64,000 nucleotides of DNA, taken from positions 186,001-250,000 of the forward strand of contig JAJTZB010000002.1 of NCBI GenBank assembly GCA_032906765.1. The letters are read 5' to 3'. Both the position numbers and the translations under genes were made by a program. How positions within the stretch are numbered: position 1 is the stretch's first letter; each line of letters starts with the position of its first letter. Of this stretch, positions 32,497 to 40,180 are shown piece after piece. Origin of the DNA: Nitrososphaerales archaeon. GTDB taxonomy: Archaea; Thermoproteota; Nitrososphaeria; Nitrososphaerales; Gagatemarchaeaceae. The notes beneath the pieces were generated by a model. The model was given only the letters and a program-made list of their open reading frames with translations. It was not told where the DNA came from and made no database searches.

Positions 32497-34743
32497 TCAG
32501 CTTATCGTGGACGTGCACTCGTGCTGGCGGACGAGGAAGGTTGCGCCGTACCGTTGGTCGAACTCCTTCAGAACTGACGCGCACGCCTCCGCCAGCAGTC
32601 TGACGTACCTCTTCGTGTCGTACTCAATCGCCTCTTCGAAATCGACCGGGACCGCCCTCCTCGAGCCGCTTGACTGGTAGTCTCTGATCACGTATCTGAC
32701 ACCCTCGCCCGCGTGAAGGTCGACCCCCTTCTCCGCCAGTTGCCTCGCTACAGACGACTGGAGCGTCCTGTTGACGTACTCCTCTGGTCTCTTCGAGAGG
32801 TTCATGGCGAATGCCATCTCCTCGGCCGGGGCGCCGCGCTCTTCGATGACATTGGCATATTTCTCGAAGGCCAAGACACACTGCGGGAGCCTCTTCCTCG
32901 CATCCTCGACTGTGTCCCCATCCGCCAGGATGCGGAGAATCTCCATCTGGCATCGCTTGAAGAGAAGAGGCGTGTCGTGGCGCCTCGCCTCTATCCCCCT
33001 CACCTTCAGCCCCCCGCCCCGATAGGCGCCGAAGTACCTGTTCAGGACCGGAAGCCCTGCGTCAACCTTGGATGGCAGGAAGGCTATCCACTTGTATATG
33101 CCCTCGAAAGATAGCGGGAAGCCTGTCTCTGCCTCTATCTCTGCCTTCAGTTCAAGGTAGTCGGCCTCCTCGGCACCTTCTCTCTTCAGCCAGAGCGAGT
33201 CCACTATGCCGTGGATGACTTCGAAACCCCTGCGCTCTGCCACCCTCGCTGCGTCGACCAGTATCTTCCTGTCCCAGGCGCAGACAGCGATGTGAGCGTC
33301 TATGCGGCCGAACTTCGCGTTATTGAAGCCGAGGTAGCCGAATGTCGCCACCCCGACCCACTTGAGGGCGGCCAGGCACTGGTCGTACTTTTCCCGCTCC
33401 GCGCCCGTGGAGTTCTTCTTGAGCTCCTTATACCTCAGCCGCTTCTCCACGATTATCTCCATTGACCTGGGGACAATCCCGATCCTCTTCTTGCAGACGT
33501 TCCAACCGAGCTCTGGGACCCTGTTGTCCGAGTCCGGGCAGCAGGAGCACCTGACCGTCTCGGCGGAGATGTTCCTCCTGAGCATGATGCTGGGATAGAG
33601 CGAATTGAAGTCTAATTCGGCAACGCCCTCGTGCAGGCCCATCTTCGGCTCGAAGATGAAGCCGCCCCTGTCGGCCACCAGTAGCTCGCCTCTGTCCTTG
33701 AAGCGCTCCGCCAGGGTCGGCTTCCACGGTATGAGAATACCCCTCTTGAAGGCCTGGTAGAACTGGATGCTGGAGAGGGCCTTGCCTATGCTCGCCCTCC
33801 CGGCAGTCTGGAGCGGCATCCTGCAGATCCTGCTCAGCTCGAAGAGGCCGTGGAAGCCTGCCTCCGAGTAGGAGAAGGAGCTCGAGGTGTCGATGTGGAC
33901 CCTGCCCTGGAGCTTGATGGCCGAGGGCTTGTAGTGTATCTTGCCGTAGCTGAAGAAGGAGGTGCCCTTTTTGGCAGGGAGCCTCAGCATCGTTCCGTCC
34001 CTGTCGAGGCTGAGCTGCTCCGAGACGCCGTTGACCTCGGCCCTCATGACCAGGTACGGGAACAGGAAGGTGTCGCCGTCCCTGGTGGTTATGAAGTCGG
34101 GGTCGAGATTCTTCACAGCCCTTACAAGCTCGAGTATCTTGTCGGCCTCCGACCCGGAGTCTATAGTGAGCTCGCCCTCCTCACCCTTCAGCCTCGCCTC
34201 CTTGATTCTGTCAGTACTCTTCGGCATCTTCCCCTGCCTGTCAACCACGACGTCCAGGCCCAGAATCCGAAGGGACGGTAGCCGGTAGTCGTAGGACATC
34301 ACGTCGTCGTCGAGCCTCCAGTCGAGCCCGTCGGGCCCAGGCTCCACTTCGCAGTAGGCCAGCGGAAAGAGGTCCTTCTCGTAGAGGTAGCTCTGGTTGG
34401 GCGGGACGTCAGCGTTGTAGAGCCTGTAGGTACCGAATGGACCCAGCCTTTCTATCCGTCCGGCGAGCTGCTGGACCCTCCTCGCGTCCTTCACCCCTAC
34501 CTCCACGACCTCGGTCGTCTCCTGATCGGTGATTCTCTCGTACCTTCGGACCACCCGCACCCACGCCAGCTCTTGGCCGACCACCTTGAGCGGGACGCCG
34601 AGGTCTGCCCTGTCGTCTGCGGCTATGTAGATGGAGGGTGACCAGTGGTCAACAAGCCTGACCGCCTCGCCCTTCTCGTCCTTGAGCCAGACGACCATCT
34701 CCCCAGGCCGGCCCGGATAGAGGTCAAGTACCCAGCCCTTCAT
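32497..34743 (-). CDS. polB: atypical family-B DNA polymerase (PolB2-like), exonuclease-deficient
   Basis: 748 residues. Polymerase motif A ELDFNSLYPSIM (376-387), motif B KWVGVATFGYLGFNNAKFG (461-479) and motif C HGIVDSLW (511-518) are present. Motif C has I-V where D-T is usual, but it keeps the Asp (515) that corresponds to the metal-binding residue. The three exonuclease motifs are all changed: ExoI LGLDVVVD lacks the Glu, ExoII reads TRDGDTFLFPY without N and D, and ExoIII YSEAG lacks Asp. A Cys cluster lies at 399-417. It probably acts in translesion or repair synthesis rather than bulk replication. Two small genes overlap its 5' end. Confidence 0.9.
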   Translation of the reverse strand: MKGWVLDLYPGRPGEMVVWLKDEKGEAVRLVDHWSPSIYIAADDRADLGVPLKVVGQELAWVRVVRRYERITDQETTEVVEVGVKDARRVQQLAGRIERLGPFGTYRLYNADVPPNQSYLYEKDLFPLAYCEVEPGPDGLDWRLDDDVMSYDYRLPSLRILGLDVVVDRQGKMPKSTDRIKEARLKGEEGELTIDSGSEADKILELVRAVKNLDPDFITTRDGDTFLFPYLVMRAEVNGVSEQLSLDRDGTMLRLPAKKGTSFFSYGKIHYKPSAIKLQGRVHIDTSSSFSYSEAGFHGLFELSRICRMPLQTAGRASIGKALSSIQFYQAFKRGILIPWKPTLAERFKDRGELLVADRGGFIFEPKMGLHEGVAELDFNSLYPSIMLRRNISAETVRCSCCPDSDNRVPELGWNVCKKRIGIVPRSMEIIVEKRLRYKELKKNSTGAEREKYDQCLAALKWVGVATFGYLGFNNAKFGRIDAHIAVCAWDRKILVDAARVAERRGFEVIHGIVDSLWLKREGAEEADYLELKAEIEAETGFPLSFEGIYKWIAFLPSKVDAGLPVLNRYFGAYRGGGLKVRGIEARRHDTPLLFKRCQMEILRILADGDTVEDARKRLPQCVLAFEKYANVIEERGAPAEEMAFAMNLSKRPEEYVNRTLQSSVARQLAEKGVDLHAGEGVRYVIRDYQSSGSRRAVPVDFEEAIEYDTKRYVRLLAEACASVLKEFDQRYGATFLVRQHECTSTIS

Positions 34744-34990
34744 CCTTCTCAGCCCTCAGCTTCTCGACTTCGCGCGTCAACCACTTGATCGTCTTGTGCT
34801 GCGTCAGCAGGAGGCTCATGAAGAGAGGCTCGCTCGGGGCTGGGGAGGCCCTCGCCTGCATTGCAGGGATGTATTCGTAGCAGAGCCTCATCATCTCCTT
34901 GAAGAGCTCCCTGTCGTCTGCTCTGAGCGAGTCGGCGAAGCGCCTCCAGCTCTCAATCTCCTCCACGACCTCGGAATCCGAGAGCGTCAT
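34724..34990 (-). CDS. small helical protein B, coupled to the polymerase
   Basis: 88 residues, ATG 34990, overlapping the polymerase start by 20 bases and the preceding small gene by 4 (ATGA). Almost entirely helical and acidic/basic: EIESWRRFADSLRADDRELF, then a long second helix ending KWLTREVEKLRAEKDEG. It is recognisably a paralogue of the protein encoded immediately upstream. A DNA-polymerase accessory subunit is a reasonable guess from operon position; no known family was recognised. Confidence 0.8.
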   Translation of the reverse strand: MTLSDSEVVEEIESWRRFADSLRADDRELFKEMMRLCYEYIPAMQARASPAPSEPLFMSLLLTQHKTIKWLTREVEKLRAEKDEGLGT

Positions 34991-35256
34991 TCGCGACCCT
35001 CCCTTCGCCTGATTTCTGCAATCACTCCAGCCATGTGTGCCAGAAGCCTGTAGTGGTGGAAGACGATGGCCATCGCCATGCCCTCGAACCGCGAGGTACG
35101 GACCGCAGCTGATGACGCCGACGTGTACAGCCGTGCGGTGCTCAGCATCTCGTCGAAGACAGGTCTCTCCCTCCTCGGGAGCGCCTTCCTGAAAGCCCTC
35201 CACTCGCCGACTTCCTGGGCCTCGGCTATCCTGAAGGACGGCACTGTCCTGCCCAT
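34987..35256 (-). CDS. small helical protein A, paralogue of protein B
   Basis: 89 residues. EVGEWRAFRKALPRRERPVF aligns with EIESWRRFADSLRADDRELF of protein B, and both continue with DEM/KEM, a Tyr-x2-A stretch, an H near two thirds of the length and a charged C-terminal helix. First gene of a three-gene operon (A, B, polymerase), every junction overlapping. ATG 35256. Confidence 0.8.
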   Translation of the reverse strand: MGRTVPSFRIAEAQEVGEWRAFRKALPRRERPVFDEMLSTARLYTSASSAAVRTSRFEGMAMAIVFHHYRLLAHMAGVIAEIRRREGRE

Positions 35257-35394
35257 GACTCCTCAAACTCCTCGCTCGCATTTAACGTCAGACGGTGCGA
35301 TGAAACTATTCGTGAGGAGGGAGATAAGCGGAAGTGTCAAGATGGAGAGTAGAAGTGGTTCTGCCAAGTCGGCCGTAACGCGGCCTCCAGAGGC

Positions 35395-36387
35395 TCAGCC
35401 GCTGGGAACGGATGGTTGCTGGGATGTCTTCTGACCCTCTCCCTGTGGTTGAATCGGAGGCGCAACCATGAATTGTCTCACGTATGCGTTGCCTAGCTGA
35501 TTCTCGATTATCTTTGCAGTGGGAGTGAACTGGAATGTCAAAGTCGTGGCATGGAAAGTCGAGAGAACCAAATCCTGAAGCATTTGGTCCTCCTCCAGGC
35601 CGTCAATAACGAGGCCGATAGAACGTGCCTGTTCGCGGTCGATGTGCCGGGCATGAGTCTTGAAAAGCCGATGGTCCGCCAGCTTGGTTGCAACTGTTTC
35701 CGCCTTGGTTTTTGCATCCGGCAGAGCGCGAAACATGTACTTTTGGAGCCAAGTCGATACTAGCTCAACAGAAAGGGCCAAGGCGTCCCTTGACTGCACA
35801 ACGAGAGCGGGACCGTATTGTGGCAAGATAGGCGCCCACGCTCCCAAGAGTTCCGGATTCTTGCAGTCACTCTTTGCGAGTTCGAACTGGTCGATGATGG
35901 CTTGCACCGGTATCGCCTGGGGACCCAAGGGAGTCATCGCGATGAGTTGAGGGTCGATAGGTCCGATGAATGAGTGTCTTGCCATGACTATCTTGTTGGC
36001 AGAGCAGGCGAGCATCGTTGCGGCTGACATGGCCGCATGGGGGATGATTACTCTCACATCTTTGAACTTCGAACGAACATACGCTACCAGTCCTTCCACC
36101 GCTTCTGTCGAACCACCAGGCATATGCAGCAGTAGGTCAAGTGGACCCGGGGAGAGACCATGGAAGACCTCCATGAAGCCGTAGATGTCTTCTTCTGTCA
36201 TTGAGGTCAACTCTGGAGATATCCCGGGAGTTGGGATTGTCCACCTCGAAGAATACGATACTATGTTCCTCTTAGTGTACGAACTGAGGGTAGTAAGGTG
36301 CTTCCTTCTCAGGTAGTCGAAGGGAGAAGGATGACCCTCCTTCTGGAGCTGAGCAAGTTCCTTGAGCTCTTCGCCCCAAGTGGGCAT
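35395..36387 (-). CDS. cytosolic ClpP/SppA-fold serine protease (SDH-protease type)
   Basis: 330 residues. The crotonase-fold protease motifs LLLHMPGGSTEAV (86-98) and PHAAMSAATMLACSAN (116-131, nucleophile Ser121) match the archaeal serine dehydrogenase-proteinase family. IGPIDPQL (about 141-148) follows, as in that family. A Lys/Asp partner lies later. No membrane segment, so it should act in the cytosol. The C-terminus is Gln/Pro-rich (PPIQPQGEGQKTSQQP). A 54-residue gene ends 13 bases upstream, separated by an AGGAT ribosome-binding-like sequence. Confidence 0.85.
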   Translation of the reverse strand: MPTWGEELKELAQLQKEGHPSPFDYLRRKHLTTLSSYTKRNIVSYSSRWTIPTPGISPELTSMTEEDIYGFMEVFHGLSPGPLDLLLHMPGGSTEAVEGLVAYVRSKFKDVRVIIPHAAMSAATMLACSANKIVMARHSFIGPIDPQLIAMTPLGPQAIPVQAIIDQFELAKSDCKNPELLGAWAPILPQYGPALVVQSRDALALSVELVSTWLQKYMFRALPDAKTKAETVATKLADHRLFKTHARHIDREQARSIGLVIDGLEEDQMLQDLVLSTFHATTLTFQFTPTAKIIENQLGNAYVRQFMVAPPIQPQGEGQKTSQQPSVPSG

Positions 36388-36400
36388 GATTTCTGATCCT

Positions 36401-36565
36401 TCAGGAGGTGGAGTTACTTACGCTGGTCGTGGCCACTGACCTATTGTTCATTCGCGTCCTGGCGAGGACCGGCTCGTATTGTTCCTGCAGCTTCATGACC
36501 ACTGCTACCCCAGGCCTCTCCATGGCCTTCTTCAAGAGGTTCTCAAGTGTCTCAGAGTCAGTCAT
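36401..36565 (-). CDS. small protein (54 aa) upstream of the protease
   Basis: Starts MTDSETLENLLKKAMERPGV and is helical, then becomes Ser/Thr-rich (SVATTSVSNSTS) at the end. ATG 36565; 13 bases before the protease start and 30 after the RecA-like gene stop, so it fits well in the same operon. It might be a substrate-like or adaptor peptide; no family known. Confidence 0.55.
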   Translation of the reverse strand: MTDSETLENLLKKAMERPGVAVVMKLQEQYEPVLARTRMNNRSVATTSVSNSTS

Positions 36566-36594
36566 GGTTCGTCAAGGTTCTCTAAGTGGGATCC

Positions 36595-37578
36595 TTACTT
36601 AAGGGGTTCCGTCAACCCTTCGTCCACCTCAGCTCCCCTGGCGTCGTCGTGTCTGTTCCGCCTCAGGAGGTCGGCGATTGTGAAGCTCGAAGCGGAGCAC
36701 CCCTTGGACGTATGCTTCAGGAGTTGGGCACGGACCCTGTCCCCGTCAGATGAGAGGCTGACCAAGGTGTCAGCCCACTGTGCCACCTGTTCGTCGTACT
36801 TGTTCGGCGAGGCGAGGGTTGCGATGACCAGCGCCTTCCTTTTCGCCTGCTCAATCCCACGCTCGACGCCGCTCAGGAGCCTCCTCGCCTCCCTCTCATC
36901 CAGCTCCGGCTCGTTGAAAGTGCCGAGCAAGTCTGATATGACCACGAGCTGCGCAGCGTAATCCTCGACAGCAGGCGCGAGGTATTTCGAGACGAGGTCC
37001 GCGAGCTGGTACATGGTGAAGACCCTGCAGCCCGTGACCCTCCTGAGGGCGTCGTTCGGGTTGACGCCGCGCTGCCTAGCGAACGAGGCGAAGAGGTACG
37101 GGTCGGAGTTGTTCCCGCCGTCGATGAAGAGCACAGTCGAGTCGAGGCCTCCCATATCGAGAGGCAGCTGGGCCCTGAAAGCGGCCAGTTCCGCCACCGC
37201 CGACGACTCGCTCCCGACCAGGGTGACGAGCCTGTTCGTCGCCAGCGGCCTCAGGAGCCTGTCCAGAGGCGCGAAGCCGAGGGAGAAGTGCGCGAAGGAG
37301 GAGGCCTGTTGGAAGTAGGCCTGCTTCTTCGCTGCCTGCCTGGGGACAGAGAAATCTATCGAAGACCAATCCTCGGGTATGGCTGCAAGCCTGCACTCTG
37401 TCGCCCCCTCCAGCCTCCCTCCGCAGCTCGGGCACCGCCCCTCCAGGGAGTCGACGAGTTCGGCCACAGGCCTGAGCTCCTGCCTGACGCGCAGGACGCA
37501 GCTGCAGCTCGAGCAGAGATAGACGAACCTCTCCCTGCCGCCTCCGTCCAGTTCGTGCAGATAATGGAGCCCGGCCAT
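36595..37578 (-). CDS. RecA/KaiC-fold protein with N-terminal zinc ribbon and degenerate P-loop
   Basis: 327 residues. A zinc ribbon at the start has C22, C25, C49 and C52 (LCSSCSC, then GRCPSCGG). A RecA-like core begins near residue 95. LVTLVGSESSAVAELAAF sits where the Walker A loop should be but lacks the final G-K-T/S, so nucleotide binding is doubtful. AAQLVVISDLLG is a Walker B-like strand. The end is acidic. Related to the RadB/RadA-paralogue group by fold only; possibly a non-catalytic partner in recombination or a regulatory ATPase relic. ATG 37578. Confidence 0.65.
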   Translation of the reverse strand: MAGLHYLHELDGGGRERFVYLCSSCSCVLRVRQELRPVAELVDSLEGRCPSCGGRLEGATECRLAAIPEDWSSIDFSVPRQAAKKQAYFQQASSFAHFSLGFAPLDRLLRPLATNRLVTLVGSESSAVAELAAFRAQLPLDMGGLDSTVLFIDGGNNSDPYLFASFARQRGVNPNDALRRVTGCRVFTMYQLADLVSKYLAPAVEDYAAQLVVISDLLGTFNEPELDEREARRLLSGVERGIEQAKRKALVIATLASPNKYDEQVAQWADTLVSLSSDGDRVRAQLLKHTSKGCSASSFTIADLLRRNRHDDARGAEVDEGLTEPLK

Positions 37579-37672
37579 TCAGACCGGAGGCTGAAACTGG
37601 CGTCTGGCATTTAACAGGAAACGGCGCAGTGAAAGTGTTCGAGGGGGGAGGCGCGCGAAAGTGAGCGCTTCG

Positions 37673-38113
37673 CTACTTCGAATAGTAGAGGACGAGGAAG
37701 TACATGGCGTAGGCGCCGAGGAAGGCGCCACCCATCTGAGCCGAGTTCCCGTTGTTCAGGAAGCTGGAGAAGACGAACTCGAACCCGCCGAGGGCAGCAG
37801 CGAGCACGAAGAAGAGGCCGAGGAGGGAGACGATGCGGACGCTCCTCGCCTTGGACCTGAAGGAGAGCGCAGCTATGGCGACCGAGAGAATGATGACGAT
37901 TAGACCCTCGACCCCGTGGAACGTGGCGAGTGGGCCGGGACCTGAAGCCTGCAGGGACTGGAAGAACCCGCCGATGCCGTTCACCGCGCCGCTCGGGAAG
38001 GCTCCGAACAGGCTCACGACGTCGCCCGTCCAAGCCTGGACGGCCAGCAGGATGATGTTGAGGATCGTTGCCAGCTTAAGGGCTCTGAGTGGGTCCTTGG
38101 TTGCTACAGTCAT
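37673..38113 (-). CDS. four-helix membrane protein
   Basis: 146 residues, ATG 38113. Four hydrophobic segments (about 13-30, 70-88, 98-117 and 126-143) and an outside Gly/Pro loop (GGFFQSLQASGPGPLATFHG). The HGVEG after the loop puts a His at the membrane border. No family named. It lies 12 bases after the wHTH gene stop, on the same strand. Confidence 0.65.
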   Translation of the reverse strand: MTVATKDPLRALKLATILNIILLAVQAWTGDVVSLFGAFPSGAVNGIGGFFQSLQASGPGPLATFHGVEGLIVIILSVAIAALSFRSKARSVRIVSLLGLFFVLAAALGGFEFVFSSFLNNGNSAQMGGAFLGAYAMYFLVLYYSK

Positions 38114-38125
38114 TATGGCCGCCCT

Positions 38126-38413
38126 CTACAGTCTGAGACCGAAAGATTGGGCGAAGTCCTCGAAGTTCCCGTAGGCAGCCAGGTATTGCAGCCCTTTGTC
38201 CGAGATCTTGTACTTCGATATCTTCTCGCTGTTCAGCTCCAGCAGGAGGCCCGAGCCCACGAGCTCAGAGAGGAGCTTGCTCATCCTGGTGTACGACATG
38301 TTGCCCCTCCTCAGGAGCATCGTTATGCCCACCCCGGTCCCCTCCGTATTCATGTCTCTGGCGGTGCTGAGAACGTCAGCGATTATCCTGACCTGGGTTC
38401 TATACTGGGCCAT
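38126..38413 (-). CDS. winged-helix regulator (HTH_45 type)
   Basis: 95 residues. VRIIADVLSTARDMNTEGTG, MLLRRGNMSYTRMSKLLSEL and the wing ELNSEKISKYKISDKGLQYL make a compact winged helix of the small archaeal type. It sits between two membrane-protein genes on the same strand and overlaps the upstream 7-TM gene by 14 bases; it may regulate that operon. Confidence 0.75.
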   Translation of the reverse strand: MAQYRTQVRIIADVLSTARDMNTEGTGVGITMLLRRGNMSYTRMSKLLSELVGSGLLLELNSEKISKYKISDKGLQYLAAYGNFEDFAQSFGLRL

Positions 38414-39050
38414 CGAGCTTCACTCCTCCGAATGCGAACTTCAGCACGGGCACGAACAATATGAGAAGTCCCACCTCTCTCGTTATAATCTGGATTAGTG
38501 AAAGAACGTCAACTTGGAAGTATAGCAGCGATAACCACTGGACGAACGTTCCCACCCCTAGGAGAGCCAAGCCGGTCGCTATCAGGAGAGTGTCCGGCTT
38601 CCTGGTGCGAGCGTAGGCGTAGAGCGTCTCGACCATCCCGTAGAGCACGAAGTAGAAGGAGAGGATGCCCAGAATGTAGCCGAGCTGGGTTCCGGAGATA
38701 GTTATCACTGGGAATACCATCAGCGCAAGCCCCAGCCTCTTTGCCAGCATGACGTCCACGGCGTGAGAGAACGCCAGGAAGAAGTACCCGGTCGTCTCAA
38801 GGAGCAAGCCTGCGACGACCACGGTCGCCGTAAGCGCGGACAGCCAGGGCAGGAACACAGCCGCACCCACGAAAGCCTCGATCACGAAACCAAAGCCGAG
38901 TAGGGCGAACGCTGTTGCAAGCCTGAGCAGAGAGGGGCTGTCCGTCTGCTTCACCCCACGGTACGAGACGTAAGCTATCGATAGCGAAACGAAGGCGCCG
39001 ACGAATTGCAGCGCATCCTCTATCATTAGCATCGAAGGCGCTGGCGCCAT
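38400..39050 (-). CDS. seven-helix membrane protein
   Basis: 216 residues, about seven hydrophobic segments (for example SLSIAYVSYRG, ALTATVVVAGLLLETTGYFF, LLIATGLALLGVGTFV). The pattern and length recall small archaeal 7-TM sensors or transport-like proteins, but no Lys retinal site or other signature is evident. ATG 39050 lies 43 bases from the left end of the insertion element, whose insertion must affect its promoter. Confidence 0.65.
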   Translation of the reverse strand: MAPAPSMLMIEDALQFVGAFVSLSIAYVSYRGVKQTDSPSLLRLATAFALLGFGFVIEAFVGAAVFLPWLSALTATVVVAGLLLETTGYFFLAFSHAVDVMLAKRLGLALMVFPVITISGTQLGYILGILSFYFVLYGMVETLYAYARTRKPDTLLIATGLALLGVGTFVQWLSLLYFQVDVLSLIQIITREVGLLILFVPVLKFAFGGVKLDGPV

Positions 39051-39351
39051 AGTTTCCGAGACGGCGTGAGCGCTTCCAGTATAAAAGTGTGACGCGCGCG
39101 GGTTCTGTTCGCTTGTCGTTTGGTCGTTTTCTCTGTTCGGCGTCGTTTGGTGATAGGAGAGCTTGGAGCTTGTCCATCTGGTCGATGACCAAATCCTCGT
39201 CTGGAGCTTTTATGTGGTTCTCATCACAGTATCTATTGAGCCACCCCAAAGTTGAAAGGAGGATTTCTGCCGCTTCTCGGTTAGCCTCTGCCATCTTCGC
39301 TATTTCCTTGAGTTCACTGATGGCTTGAAGTTTCAAGAAATAGTCGTTCAA
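38797..39351 (-). CDS. passenger gene 3 of the insertion element, reading out through the left TIR
   Basis: The first ~80 residues are helical (KLQAISELKEIAKMAEANRE, IDQMDKLQALLSPND) and encoded inside the element. From about residue 81 (RTEPARVT) the frame passes the inverted repeat and continues about 100 more codons in antisense to the 7-TM gene before a stop. So the last 100 residues are supplied by the insertion site and are not native. The native protein probably ends at or near the TIR in other contexts. It overlaps passenger gene 2 (ATGA). Confidence 0.55.
   Translation of the reverse strand: MNDYFLKLQAISELKEIAKMAEANREAAEILLSTLGWLNRYCDENHIKAPDEDLVIDQMDKLQALLSPNDAEQRKRPNDKRTEPARVTLLYWKRSRRLGNYGASAFDANDRGCAAIRRRLRFAIDSLRLVPWGEADGQPLSAQACNSVRPTRLWFRDRGFRGCGCVPALAVRAYGDRGRRRLAP
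39093..39111 (+). repeat. left terminal inverted repeat
   Basis: cgcgcgcgggttctgttcg, 19 bp, perfect reverse complement of 41344-41362. It lies within the reading frame of the third passenger gene. Confidence 0.9.
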
Positions 39352-39815
39352 GCGTAAGGGCCTCCAAGTGGTGGCTGGGAAGGTTGCCCTTCCTTCCTAG
39401 CGGCTTGCGCATCCTGAAGCTTCTTTGCTATCGCCTTCAAGCTCTGCACCTCGGTTTGGATTATCTGGTCTAGCTCTTCCTTCTTCTTCTCCATGTCTGG
39501 AATCCTCTCTATGACTTTCGAGAGGCTGATGCTGTTTCTTACGGATTCTATTGCAAGTCTATTGACTTCTCGAAGGAAGTTGATGTTGGTTTCACTCAAG
39601 AAGATGTTTGAGCTAAAGTGCATCGCGAACAGAGTGTATAGCAACAGGTTGTCGTGCTTCCTCTTTTTCCTAGCCTTTTCCGCCTGTCCTGACCATTTCT
39701 CTTGCTCTTCGTTCATCCATTTGATATCGGATTGGATTTTCCCTATGACGCCTTCAGTCTCCTTTTTGGCCTGTGCTATCTCTGCTTCGACCTGGGCTTC
39801 TTCTTCAGGGGTCAT
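39348..39815 (-). CDS. passenger gene 2: coiled-coil protein
   Basis: 155 residues, almost all helical: EEEAQVEAEIAQAKKETEGV, DIKWMNEEQEKWSGQAEKAR, DMEKKKEELDQIIQTEVQSL. A hydrophobic stretch LLLYTLFAMHFSSNIFL (about 57-73) could insert in a membrane. Ends QPPLGGPYA. Overlaps passenger 1 (ATGA) and passenger 3. Function unknown; perhaps involved in maintenance of the element. Confidence 0.7.
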   Translation of the reverse strand: MTPEEEAQVEAEIAQAKKETEGVIGKIQSDIKWMNEEQEKWSGQAEKARKKRKHDNLLLYTLFAMHFSSNIFLSETNINFLREVNRLAIESVRNSISLSKVIERIPDMEKKKEELDQIIQTEVQSLKAIAKKLQDAQAARKEGQPSQPPLGGPYA

Positions 39816-39976
39816 TTCTTCCTCTCGTGCTTCTCTAAGTATTCGTTGATGGCCTCAAGGAATATCTCTGTGTCGGACTTCTCGTTATCGAGTCCGAACT
39901 GCTTCACCTCTTTCAGCTTGGACTTGGGAAGCCTGAACGTGGTCTTCACGATTTCATCCATGTCTTTCTTGTCCAC
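39812..39976 (-). CDS. passenger gene 1: ribbon-helix-helix-type DNA-binding protein
   Basis: 54 residues from GTG 39976 (or 49 from ATG 39961). VKTTFRLPKSKLKEVKQFGL is the strand and first helix of an RHH fold, SDTEIFLEAINEYLEK the second. A TATA-like ccttattaacaa (39998-40009, minus strand) is 28 bases before GTG 39976, which supports that start. It probably represses the divergent promoters between itself and the transposase; the repeated catacgg sites overlapping both starts are candidate operators. Confidence 0.75.
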   Translation of the reverse strand: MDKKDMDEIVKTTFRLPKSKLKEVKQFGLDNEKSDTEIFLEAINEYLEKHERKK

Positions 39977-40085
39977 GCATACGGTAGCGAAACCTTTTGT
40001 TAATAAGGCTTGCCCTACCGACAGAATGACCGTGAGACGGCAAGACGGCAAGTGATATATAGGCCATACTGCCATACATACGGCA
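39976..40085 (+). promoter_or_regulatory. divergent promoters with repeated catacgg sites
   Basis: Minus-strand TATA at 39998-40009 for the RHH operon, and plus-strand TATA tgatatatagg at 40053-40063 for the transposase. catacgg occurs at 39978-39984 and 40077-40083, each next to one start, and ccatac repeats at 40064-40069 and 40072-40077. This fits autoregulation by the RHH protein; inferred. Confidence 0.45.
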
Positions 40086-40180
40086 TGCAATCAGAACAAC
40101 TCCGCTACGAAATGGACGCCGACGAATACGCCGAACACGAGGCTTACGCCGAGGCGAGGCGCGAGATGGAGGCCGACTGA
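40085..40180 (+). CDS. 31-residue ORF directly before the transposase
   Basis: ATG 40085, 27 bases after a TATA box; its TGA (40178-40180) is followed at once by the transposase ATG (40181). Very acidic (EMDADEYAEHEAYAEARREM). It may be a leader peptide that couples translation, or a small regulator of transposition. Confidence 0.55.
   Translation: MQSEQLRYEMDADEYAEHEAYAEARREMEAD

Noticed and set aside
33850-34281. Plus-strand frame opposite the polymerase
   Set aside because: Shadow of the polymerase gene with no independent motif.
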